In this document: piece after piece, positions 24,639-31,643 of the stretch
Position numbering within the stretch: the first letter of the stretch is position 1
Layout of the letters: every line of letters starts with the position of its first letter
Assembly: GCF_000374865.1 (NCBI RefSeq)
Contig: NZ_KB895475.1
Span: forward strand, 1-34,807
Length of the DNA stretch: 34,807 nt
Reading direction: 5' to 3'
Source of the DNA: Arthrobacter sp. 135MFCol5.1
GTDB taxonomy: Bacteria; Actinomycetota; Actinomycetes; Actinomycetales; Micrococcaceae
Made by a program: the position numbers and the translations under genes
Notes under the pieces: generated by a model
What the model was told of the DNA's origin: nothing
The model's input: only the letters and a program-made list of their open reading frames with translations
Database searches by the model: none

Positions 24639-25654
24639 GGGTCCACCGGACTGCCGTGCTGGCCTCCGCCGTAGTGGTGATGTTCTTCGTGTCCGTCCTG
24701 CTGGGCAGCTACACGGTCACCGTCCCCGACTTCTTCACCATCGTCGCCAACCATCTCACCGGCGGCCCGAAGATTCCGGGCGCCAGCTTCATCGTGATGG
24801 AGAACAAGCTTCCGCATGCCGTGGTTGGAACCATGATCGGAGTTGCGTTCGGACTGGCCGGCGCCCTCTTCCAGACCATGCTCCGGAACCCGCTGGCCAG
24901 CCCCGATGTCATAGGCATCAGCTCCGGGGCCAGCGCGGCGGCCGTTGTTGCCATCGTTGTTTTCGGCGCATCCGGTGCCACGGTGTCCGGGGCGGCGCTG
25001 GCCGGTGCGCTCGCCGTGGCCGTCCTGATCCATGCGATCTCCAGCGGCAGGAACCGCGGGCCCGGCCGGGGAAACGCAGCCGGGAACCGCCTCGTCCTGG
25101 CCGGTGTAGGCATCGCCGCCGCCCTGCAGGCAGTGGTGAGTTTCCTGATGACCCGCGCCGATATCCGGACCGCCGCCGACGCCCTGGTCTGGCTGAACGG
25201 CTCCCTGAACTCCGCCAACTGGGACCGGGCCGGCGTCTTGTTCCTGGCGCTCGCGGTGCTGGTTCCCGCCGTCGTGTTCCTTGCCGGGCCGCTGCGGATC
25301 CTGGAACTGGGCGACGACGCCGCCGCCGGACTGGGACTCCGCGTCGCCGGCACCCGCCTGGCCCTCGTGGTCATTGCGGTATCGCTCGCGGCGGTGGCGA
25401 CGGCGGCGGCCGGGCCGGTCGCATTCGTCGCCTTCCTGGCCGGACCCATCGCCCGCCGCTTCACCGGCAAATCCGGCCTGCCGGCGTCGGCCCTGGTGGG
25501 TGCCCTGATTGTCCTCGCGGCGGACTACTTCGCCGCCAACCTCGCCCCGCTGCTGCTGGACGGGACCGTCCTGCCGGTGGGAGTGGTCACCGGCGCGCTC
25601 GGCGCCCCGTTCCTGCTGTGGCTCCTGGTCACAGCCAACAGAAAGGACGCCTGA
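24635..25654 (+). CDS. Iron-siderophore ABC transporter permease (FecCD family) 2
   Basis: 339 residues, second membrane subunit of the importer. MIGVAFGLAGALFQTMLRNPLASPDVIGISSGASAA is the same conserved block as in the first permease, and GPVAFVAFLAGPIARRFTGKSG is its C-terminal counterpart. An uninterrupted frame reaches back to about 23750, but that part is the first permease read out of frame. The true start is the GTG at 24635, with AAGGGAG eight bases upstream, giving a four-base overlap with permease 1. The stop is one base before the ATPase start. Confidence 0.94.
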   Translation: MRVHRTAVLASAVVVMFFVSVLLGSYTVTVPDFFTIVANHLTGGPKIPGASFIVMENKLPHAVVGTMIGVAFGLAGALFQTMLRNPLASPDVIGISSGASAAAVVAIVVFGASGATVSGAALAGALAVAVLIHAISSGRNRGPGRGNAAGNRLVLAGVGIAAALQAVVSFLMTRADIRTAADALVWLNGSLNSANWDRAGVLFLALAVLVPAVVFLAGPLRILELGDDAAAGLGLRVAGTRLALVVIAVSLAAVATAAAGPVAFVAFLAGPIARRFTGKSGLPASALVGALIVLAADYFAANLAPLLLDGTVLPVGVVTGALGAPFLLWLLVTANRKDA

Positions 25655-25655
25655 C

Positions 25656-26471
25656 GTGCCCGTCCTGGAAGCACACGGCCTGACACTGCAATACGACCAA
25701 CGCCGCGTGGTGGACCGGCTCAGCATCCGGATCCCCGAAGGCAGGGTCACCATGATCGTCGGTGCGAACGCCTGCGGAAAGTCCACCCTGCTGCGCGGCC
25801 TGTCCCGGCTCCTCAAACCGGCGGCCGGGGCCGTGACCCTGGACGGCAAGGACATCCATGCCCGCCCGGCCCGCGAACTGGCCCGCACCCTCGGCCTGCT
25901 TCCCCAGCATCCCGCCGCCCCGGACGGAATCACCGTCCGGGACCTGGTGGGCCGTGGCCGCTACCCGCACCAAGGCCTGTTCCGCAGCTGGAGCGGCAAC
26001 GATGAAGCAGCCGTGCAGCGCGCGCTGGAAGCCACCGGGACGCTGGACCTGGCCGGGCGCGAGGTGGACGAACTCTCCGGCGGCCAGCGCCAGCGCGCCT
26101 GGATTGCCATGGCGCTGGCGCAGGAAACGGAGGTGCTGCTGCTGGACGAACCCACCACGTACCTCGACCTGGCGCACCAGGTGGAAGTCCTGGACCTGGT
26201 CACGGACCTGAACCGCACACGGGGCACCACGGTGGCCATCGTCCTGCACGACCTCAACCTCGCCGCACGCTACGCAGACCACATCATCGCCATGAAGGAG
26301 GGCGACGTAACGGCCGCCGGCACCCCCGCCGACGTGGTGACCGAACACCTGGTCCGCGACGTCTTCGGCCTCGAAAGCCGCGTCATCCCCGACCCCGTCT
26401 CCGGGACCCCGCTCATCATTCCCATCGGCCGCCATCACGCCACCGCCAACGAACTGGAGCCCGTCGCATGA
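25656..26471 (+). CDS. Iron-siderophore ABC transporter ATPase
   Basis: 271-residue ATP-binding subunit of FepC/FhuC type. All motifs are intact: Walker A GANACGKST (36-44), Q-loop Q84 in LLPQHP, signature ELSGGQRQR (139-147), Walker B LLLDEP (161-166, D164/E165) and H-loop H198. The VGRGRYPHQGLF stretch is typical of siderophore ATPases. The start is GTG at 25656 with AAAGGA nine bases upstream, one base after the permease stop. The 3' end overlaps the siderophore-interacting protein gene (ATGA). Confidence 0.95.
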   Translation: MPVLEAHGLTLQYDQRRVVDRLSIRIPEGRVTMIVGANACGKSTLLRGLSRLLKPAAGAVTLDGKDIHARPARELARTLGLLPQHPAAPDGITVRDLVGRGRYPHQGLFRSWSGNDEAAVQRALEATGTLDLAGREVDELSGGQRQRAWIAMALAQETEVLLLDEPTTYLDLAHQVEVLDLVTDLNRTRGTTVAIVLHDLNLAARYADHIIAMKEGDVTAAGTPADVVTEHLVRDVFGLESRVIPDPVSGTPLIIPIGRHHATANELEPVA

Positions 26472-27520
26472 AGACCCGCGAAACCGCCGCCACCCAGCCG
26501 ATGAGCCTGGCCTTCGAGGTCAGCGTCACCTCGGTCCGCGACCTCAGTCCCAACTTCCGCAGGATCACCTTCGGCGGGTACTCGTTGCGCGGGTTCGGCG
26601 TCCACGGCGACACCCTTGACCTCCGGATCAAACTGCTGATCCCCTCGCTCGCCGCCGACGGCACCGAACTGCCGCTCCCGGCCTTCAACACCATCCGGCC
26701 GGGCTGGTACCGGGACTGGCTTGCCATGGACCCGGCCGTCCGCGGCGCCATGCGGACCTATACCGTCCGGGAGGCCAGGCTGGACGCGGTGTACCCGGAG
26801 ATCGACGTTGATTTCGCCCTGCACGGCAATCACCGCGGGCTGCCCATGGACGCCTCCGGCCCGGCTGCGAACTGGGCCGTGAACGCCAAACCGGGCGATT
26901 CCCTGACCATCATCGGCCCCAACAACCGCGCAGCGCACTGCGTCACCGCGGAAACCTACTCCGGCATCGAATGGCGGCCCGGGCTTTCCCAGCGCATCCT
27001 GCTCGCCGGCGACGAGACCGCCGTTCCCGCGATCTCCGCGATCCTGGAAACCCTTCCCCCTTACATGAGCGGTCACGCGTTCCTCGAGGTCCAAGAGGCT
27101 GGGGACTTCCTGGAGCTCAGCTCGCCGGCCGATATCGAGATCACCTGGCTGGCCCGCGGTGCCGCCATCGGCAGGTCCAGGCCGCACGGCCAGTTGCTGC
27201 AGGAGGCAGTGCGCAAGGCCGTCCCCGTGCCGGGCTGGGTGGGCATCACCGCGGACGGCGGCGGCGCGGGGCCGGAGCCCGAAGACGTCAACGTCGACGT
27301 GGACATCCTTTGGGAAACGCCCGCCCGGATGGAGGCCGCCGCCGTCACCGCCTCCAGGAATCCGAGCCTGCCCGCCGGTGCCATGCCCTTCTACGCCTGG
27401 ATCGCCGGCGAAGCGGCCGCCATCCGGGACCTGCGCCGGTACCTGGTCCGCGAGGTAGGCATCGACCGCAAGCAGGTGGCGTTCATGGGGTACTGGCGGC
27501 AGGGCAAAGCCGAGGGCTGA
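26468..27520 (+). CDS. Siderophore-interacting protein (FAD-dependent ferric-siderophore reductase)
   Basis: 350-residue cytoplasmic flavoprotein of the SIP family (ViuB/FscN-like), which reduces Fe3+ in imported ferric siderophores to release iron. The FAD-binding R96-T-Y-T motif (MRTYTVRE) is in place. HGNHRGLPMDASGPAANWAVNAKPGDSL and LLAGDETAVPAISAILETLP form the flavin and NAD(P)H sites. The C-terminal FYAWIAGEAAAIRDLRRYL...QVAFMGYWRQGKAEG is the family's hallmark. It overlaps the ATPase gene by four bases, so the operon covers uptake and iron release. No siderophore biosynthesis gene is present in the window. Confidence 0.94.
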   Translation: MKTRETAATQPMSLAFEVSVTSVRDLSPNFRRITFGGYSLRGFGVHGDTLDLRIKLLIPSLAADGTELPLPAFNTIRPGWYRDWLAMDPAVRGAMRTYTVREARLDAVYPEIDVDFALHGNHRGLPMDASGPAANWAVNAKPGDSLTIIGPNNRAAHCVTAETYSGIEWRPGLSQRILLAGDETAVPAISAILETLPPYMSGHAFLEVQEAGDFLELSSPADIEITWLARGAAIGRSRPHGQLLQEAVRKAVPVPGWVGITADGGGAGPEPEDVNVDVDILWETPARMEAAAVTASRNPSLPAGAMPFYAWIAGEAAAIRDLRRYLVREVGIDRKQVAFMGYWRQGKAEG

Positions 27521-27540
27521 GTCTTCCTGCGCCTGGGTGC

Positions 27541-27770
27541 GCCGGCGACACTATTTCGCCGTCGCTTAGCGGTTGGACCCTTCCCAAACTTCGCAAGCTC
27601 AGTTCGGGGCCCTCGGGTCCGCCCTTCCTCCCTGCACTTCGTTCCGGCCGCGGGCGGCCTCTCTCCGCTCCGGTCGGCGATGCGCTGCTACGCGAAACAG
27701 CGTCGCCGGCTTAGAGCCTCTCCGTCACCCAAGCTTTACCTCGGCTTTCCCTGCGCTTACTTTGTTGTGG
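27541..27770. repeat. Structured non-coding intergenic element
   Basis: A gene-free stretch after the siderophore operon with three nested inverted repeats: GGACCC (27575-27580) with GGGTCC (27615-27620), and inside it CCC-AA-ACT pairing with AGT-TC-GGG; GGCCGC-GG-GCGGCC at about 27645-27658; and CGGCGA-TG-CGCTG (27675-27687) with CAGCG-TCGCCG (27698-27708) around a 10-base loop. This density is unlike other gaps in the window. It could be a dispersed repeat, a transcript-end structure, or a small RNA. I have no family name for it. Confidence 0.5.
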
Positions 27771-27780
27771 CTAGGTTGGC

Positions 27781-28623
27781 GTGGTGCCTGAATCCTTGCT
27801 TCCTGACTCCGGGCGGCGGGTGTTTGTTGCCCTGGGGGACTCTTTCACCGAAGGGGTGGGGGACCGGGATGTGCGGCTGCCCAACGGGGTGCGGGGCTGG
27901 GCGGACCGGGTGGCCGAGAAACTGGCCAAAGCGCAGCCCGGCTGGAAGTACGCCAACCTGGCCATCAGGAGCAAGCGGCTCAGGCACATCATCGACGAAC
28001 AATTGGAGCCCGCCCTGCGCATGCGGCCCACGCTGATCACGCTCTACGCCGGCGGCAACGACATCCTGGACCTGAAGACGGACATGGGCGCGCTGATGGC
28101 GGACTACGAGCAATTCGTCGCCGCACTCGCAGGGACCGGGGCTACCGTGGTCCTCTTCACCGGGTTCGACGTCAAGGTTTCGGCGCTGCTGGAGCCGCTG
28201 AAGAAGCGCAATGCCTACTACAACCAGCGGGTCCGGGAGATCGCCGCGAAGCACGGGGCCCTGTTGGTGGATTACTGGTGCCTGGACGCCTTCCATGACC
28301 GGAGGATGTGGGACTCGGACCGGCTCCACATGTCCAAGGCCGGGCACAAATACCTTGCCGGGCAGGTGCTGGACCAGTTGGGCGTACCGCACAAGATCAA
28401 GCTCAAGGACTGGGAACCGGCCGCCCGGCTCAGCGTGCGCGAATGGGAGCAGCAGCAGCGGCGCTGGGTCCACGACTGGGTCCTGCCGCTGTTCGGCCGC
28501 AAGCTCCGCGGCGTCACGCTGGGGGATACGCTCACCCCGCGCTGGCCGGAGCCGGTGAAGGTCCCGCGCAAAGGGCTGAAGAAGCTTGCGGCGGAAACGC
28601 CCGACGACGGCGCCGTGCCTTAG
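27781..28623 (+). CDS. SGNH/GDSL-family hydrolase, copy 1
   Basis: 280-residue esterase/lipase-like protein with the SGNH catalytic blocks: GDSFTEG with S21 (block I), YANLAIR-like block II, YAGGNDIL with N93 (block III), and D180-R-L-H183 in SDRLHMSKAGH (block V). It has no signal peptide or transmembrane helix, so it appears cytoplasmic. The C-terminal 80 residues (EWEQQQRRWVHDWVLPLFGRKLRG) are basic and helical, as in its paralogue at 29515. The first codon may be GTG 27781 or GTG 27784; TAGGTT lies six bases before the latter. Its stop overlaps that of the convergent YciI gene. Substrate unknown. Confidence 0.9.
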   Translation: MVPESLLPDSGRRVFVALGDSFTEGVGDRDVRLPNGVRGWADRVAEKLAKAQPGWKYANLAIRSKRLRHIIDEQLEPALRMRPTLITLYAGGNDILDLKTDMGALMADYEQFVAALAGTGATVVLFTGFDVKVSALLEPLKKRNAYYNQRVREIAAKHGALLVDYWCLDAFHDRRMWDSDRLHMSKAGHKYLAGQVLDQLGVPHKIKLKDWEPAARLSVREWEQQQRRWVHDWVLPLFGRKLRGVTLGDTLTPRWPEPVKVPRKGLKKLAAETPDDGAVP

Positions 28624-28925
28624 CTGGTCTGGGCGGGCGGGGTGTCCAGCAGGTTTTCATACCCCGGCGCCACCCGGCCGGCATGGAACTCCAGCACCTC
28701 GAAATCGGCCACCCCGTTGGAGTAGAACGGGTCCTGCGCCAGGCTGGCGTCGAGGGTGGCGCGGTCCGCCTGCGACAGCAACAATCCTCCGGTACGCGGA
28801 ATCTTGCGGCCCGCGGCGATGAACACGCCGTCGTCGAAGGCCTTTTGTAGCCAGGCGATGTGGGCGTCGTTATGGAAGTCGACGATCTCCTGGGGCACGC
28901 GGTAGGTGAGGGAGACAACATACAT
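28620..28925 (-). CDS. YciI-family protein
   Basis: 101-residue YciI-like alpha/beta ferredoxin-fold protein (MYVVSLTYRVPQEIVDFHNDAHIAWLQKAFDDGVFIAAGR, then DPFYSNGVADFEVLEFHAGR). The conserved H in FHNDAHIAWL and D of QDPF are the usual putative active-site residues. The family is small and mostly uncharacterised; some members dechlorinate aromatic intermediates. The ATG at 28925 has no ribosome binding site, but TAGGCT ends six bases upstream, suggesting a leaderless mRNA. It is divergent from a MarR gene 59 bases away, which probably regulates it. Confidence 0.87.
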   Translation of the reverse strand: MYVVSLTYRVPQEIVDFHNDAHIAWLQKAFDDGVFIAAGRKIPRTGGLLLSQADRATLDASLAQDPFYSNGVADFEVLEFHAGRVAPGYENLLDTPPAQTS

Positions 28926-28931
28926 GGGCCA

Positions 28932-28937
28932 AGCCTA
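28932..28937 (-). promoter_or_regulatory. Possible -10 box of the yciI-like gene
   Basis: TAGGCT on the minus strand, six bases before the ATG at 28925, with no ribosome binding site in between. No good -35 box is visible. Confidence 0.4.
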
Positions 28938-28953
28938 CCGGCGCCGCAACAGG

Positions 28954-28978
28954 CTACTTGAAAGATCAATCGTAGAAT
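28954..28978. promoter_or_regulatory. MarR-type operator overlapping marR promoter
   Basis: CTAC-TTGA-AAGA-TCAA-TC-GTAG: inner arms TTGA/TCAA (28958-28961 and 28966-28969) and outer arms CTAC/GTAG (28954-28957 and 28972-28975). It runs into TAGAAT (28973-28978), five of six bases of a -10 box, which ends six bases before the marR ATG. A bound repressor would shut off marR and probably the divergent yciI-like gene. Confidence 0.55.
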
Positions 28979-28984
28979 GGGCTC

Positions 28985-29470
28985 ATGACCGAACCCCGAT
29001 GGCTCAACGCAGACGAACGCCGTGCCTGGCTGGCGCTGGTGAGCATCAACACGTTGCTGCCTGCGGCACTTGATACCAGGCTGCACGGCGCGGGGAAGTT
29101 GTCCCTTTTCGACTACACCGTCCTGGCCATGCTCTCCGAAGCCGAGGACCGGTTCCTGCCCATGAGTGAGCTGGCCGCCCGCAGCAGCGCTTCCCTGTCC
29201 CGCCTCTCCCATGTGGTGACGAAGCTCCAAAAACGGGGCTGGGTGGAGCGCCGGCCGCACCCCCACGATGCGCGGGTCACGACGGCGCACCTCACCGAGG
29301 AAGGCATGGCGACCATTGTGGGGCTGGCACCCCGCCACGTTGAGGATGTCCGGGACCTGTTCCTCGATGCCCTGACCGAACAGGACGTCCTGGACCTGGC
29401 GCGGATCGGCGAAAAAGTTGTCGGACGGCTGGACACTGACCACTGGATCCTGCGCGAAACCAAGGGCTGA
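28985..29470 (+). CDS. MarR-family transcriptional regulator
   Basis: 161 residues: a dimerising N-terminal helix (ADERRAWLALVSINTLLPAALDTRLHGAGKLSLFDYTVLAML), then winged helix-turn-helix LPMSELAARSSASLSRLSHVVTKLQKRGWVERRPHPHDARVTTAHLTEEG with the conserved D-x-R of the wing (DARV), and a C-terminal dimer helix. It is a likely local repressor of the divergent yciI-like gene and of itself. The ATG at 28985 lacks a ribosome binding site and follows a TAGAAT box by six bases, so the mRNA is probably leaderless. The effector is unknown. The second SGNH gene follows 44 bases later. Confidence 0.93.
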   Translation: MTEPRWLNADERRAWLALVSINTLLPAALDTRLHGAGKLSLFDYTVLAMLSEAEDRFLPMSELAARSSASLSRLSHVVTKLQKRGWVERRPHPHDARVTTAHLTEEGMATIVGLAPRHVEDVRDLFLDALTEQDVLDLARIGEKVVGRLDTDHWILRETKG

Positions 29471-29514
29471 GCCGCCGATTGGTTGCTTCCGGCAACGGAT
29501 GGCAAACTTACCGC

Positions 29515-30276
29515 ATGGATTTCACTTCCCGGTTCGTGGCCCTGGGCGATTCTTTCACTGAGGGCGTTGGCGACGACGACCCCGCCCGCCCCAATGGCGT
29601 GCGCGGCTGGGCCGACCGCCTGGCCGAACAACTGTGCGCCGCCGATCCCGGCTTCGGCTACGCCAACCTGGCCATCCGCGGCAGGAAGCTCCGCCAGATC
29701 CTTGCCGAGCAGGTGGACGCCGCCGTCGAACTCAAGCCCACACTGGTGAGTATTTACGCAGGTGCCAATGACATCCTCCGGCCACGCGTGGACATCGACG
29801 AACTTCTGGTGGAGTACAACGACGCCGTCGGCCGGTTGGCCGCTACCGGCGCCACCGTGGTGATGTTCACCGGCTTCGATGCCCGGGGGTCAAAGGTCTT
29901 CGGCACCATGCGCGGCCGGACGGCTATCTATAACGAGCTGGTCCGCGGCATCGCGGGGGACCACGGTGCGCTGTTGGTGGACTACTGGCGCTTCAGCGAG
30001 TACTACGACTGGGGCATGTGGGCCCACGACCGGATGCACATGTCCGCTGCGGGCCACGCCAACATGGCCAAGCGTGTGCTCGAAGTCCTCAAATATGACC
30101 ACTCCATCGACATCCCGCCCATGACGCCGGTCCCCGAACTCAGCGGCAGGGAGGCGCTCCGCGCCAACGCCCAATGGTTCCGGGAATATGCGGCCCCGTG
30201 GGTGGTCCGCCGGGTCACCGGCAAGTCGTCCGGGGACAACCTCCGGCCCAAGTACGCCCAACTCACGCGTCTCTGA
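29515..30276 (+). CDS. SGNH/GDSL-family hydrolase, copy 2
   Basis: 253 residues, a clear paralogue of the gene at 27781. Shared blocks are FVALGDSFTEGVGD (S13), PNGVRGWADR, YANLAIR, YAGANDIL (N85), FTGFDARGS, GALLVDYWRF and HDRMHMSAAGH (D172, H175). Like copy 1 it has no signal peptide and ends in a basic helical tail (REYAAPWVVRRVTGKSSGDNLRPKY). I use the ATG at 29515; an open frame from 29479 adds 12 unlike residues. No ribosome binding site is evident, and CAAACT six bases upstream with TTGGTT 18 bases further could be a leaderless promoter. The substrate is unknown. Confidence 0.92.
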   Translation: MDFTSRFVALGDSFTEGVGDDDPARPNGVRGWADRLAEQLCAADPGFGYANLAIRGRKLRQILAEQVDAAVELKPTLVSIYAGANDILRPRVDIDELLVEYNDAVGRLAATGATVVMFTGFDARGSKVFGTMRGRTAIYNELVRGIAGDHGALLVDYWRFSEYYDWGMWAHDRMHMSAAGHANMAKRVLEVLKYDHSIDIPPMTPVPELSGREALRANAQWFREYAAPWVVRRVTGKSSGDNLRPKYAQLTRL

Positions 30277-30301
30277 CCCCCGCAGTGTCCGGCCGCCGTC
30301 C

Positions 30302-31123
30302 TCAGGCGTGCCGGAACGCCGGAGTGGCCAGCATCGAGCCGTCGGCGCGGATCGCCAATACGGCAACATCCCAGGTGTCAGCGGCCAGGTTCAGCATGGG
30401 CGTACCGCCGGAAACGATTGCCGTGGCCAGCACATCGGCGGTAACGATGTCCGCCGCCGCCACGGTGACCTGGACGAATTCCGTCCCACCGCCCAGCCGC
30501 CAGATGTGCTCGCCCCGCTCGGCGGAACCTGAGGTTGCAAGGGCTGCGTGCTGGCCGCCCGCCCCAAGCGCATACCCGGTGATCAGCGTGCGGCGGTCCG
30601 CCGGATCCACAATCCCGGCCTTCCACGGCTCCGTGCTGCCGGGCCGGGGCGAGCCGCTCACCAGGACGTCGCCGCCGGCGTTGAGGCACCAGTCGCGCCG
30701 GCCCAGGGCCAGGAGCGAGGTCCCGGCCTCGCGGATTGCGTGGCCTTTGACGAGGCCGGACAGATCAAGGACGCCGTCGGGCCTCTCGGGGGTAAAGGCG
30801 CCTTCCGTGCGCAGCCGCCATTCGTGCGCTTCCGCGTACCGTTCCCGCATCTGCGCAGAGGCCGCCCGCAGCGTCAGTTCCCCGCGGGCCAGCCGGCTGG
30901 CTTCGGAGTCCGGGCGGTACAGGCTGAAGGTTTCGTCGAGTTCCCGGAAAAGGCGTTCGACGACGGCGGTGGCGGCGGCGAGCTCATCAAGCCGAGGCTG
31001 CCCTTCCGCGGCCATTCCGACGGGCATGGTCAGGCTGATGACCGTCCCCATGCACTCGAAGGTGCGGGCTTTCAGGGCCGGGGTGCCGGTTTGCGCCGGC
31101 AACGGGCTAGAGGTGCGCTGCAT
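30302..31123 (-). CDS. apbE: FAD:protein FMN transferase (ApbE family)
   Basis: 273 residues. ApbE enzymes split FAD with Mg2+ and attach FMN to a threonine of partner proteins outside the cytoplasm. Family marks are FECMGTVISL near the N-terminus, LFRELDETFSLYRPDSEASRLARGE, GVLDLSGLVKGHAIREA, WCLNAGGDVLVSG and ATSGSAERGEHIW. A signal peptide is not evident from this start, which is unusual since many ApbE proteins are exported. The ATG at 31123 overlaps the 3' end of the FMN-binding protein gene by 17 bases. The obvious substrate is that neighbour. It is the last gene of the three-gene redox operon. Confidence 0.92.
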   Translation of the reverse strand: MQRTSSPLPAQTGTPALKARTFECMGTVISLTMPVGMAAEGQPRLDELAAATAVVERLFRELDETFSLYRPDSEASRLARGELTLRAASAQMRERYAEAHEWRLRTEGAFTPERPDGVLDLSGLVKGHAIREAGTSLLALGRRDWCLNAGGDVLVSGSPRPGSTEPWKAGIVDPADRRTLITGYALGAGGQHAALATSGSAERGEHIWRLGGGTEFVQVTVAAADIVTADVLATAIVSGGTPMLNLAADTWDVAVLAIRADGSMLATPAFRHA

Positions 31124-31643
31124 CGATCGCTGCCTGGAGTGAGGTGAGGTAGGCGTTGCTGGTGACGGTGGCGCCGCTGATGGTCTTGATGCCGGCCGAC
31201 TGGGCAGCCAGCGCCTCGCTGCGGAGCAGGGGGGCTGCACGGTTGCTGATCTGGATTGACTTGCCGTCGGTGTTGGTCAGCTGGAGGGCCGTGACATCCG
31301 TGATCTTGCCGTTCGCCACCGTGATCTGGACCTGCACGGGGCCAAACCTGGTCTGCACCGCGGTGCCCTTGTAGGTGCCGGAGGCGGTGGAACCCGACGA
31401 ACCGGACGAGCTCGAGGAGCCGGTCGTCCCCGACGTGCCGGACGAGCCTGTTGTGCCGGAGGAACCCGAAGCGGTGGAGGAACCCGTCCCGGATGCGCCG
31501 GTGCCGGTGGCGCCCGTGGTGCCTGTTGCCGTCGTGCCTGTAGCGACGGTGCTGATGCCTGATACCTGCGTGCCGGCCTGCCAGCCCGCCAGGAGAATCC
31601 CGGCGGAGGCAAAGGCGGCAGCGGCGAGTCCGCGTATTTTCAC
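31107..31643 (-). CDS. Exported FMN-binding protein with covalent flavin site
   Basis: 178 residues. An N-terminal signal or anchor helix (MKIRGLAAAAFASAGILLAGW) is followed by a linker of about 65 residues made almost only of Ser, Gly and Thr (about 33-90). The FMN_bind domain follows (about 90-178). The flavinylation motif is S156-G-A-T159, then VTSNAY, as in NqrC and RnfG, with T159 as the expected FMN attachment site. No cysteine lipobox is present. It starts at GTG 31643, overlapping the stop of the membrane reductase (GTGA). The protein would carry electrons outside the membrane between the reductase and an unknown acceptor. Confidence 0.93.
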   Translation of the reverse strand: MKIRGLAAAAFASAGILLAGWQAGTQVSGISTVATGTTATGTTGATGTGASGTGSSTASGSSGTTGSSGTSGTTGSSSSSGSSGSTASGTYKGTAVQTRFGPVQVQITVANGKITDVTALQLTNTDGKSIQISNRAAPLLRSEALAAQSAGIKTISGATVTSNAYLTSLQAAIDAAHL

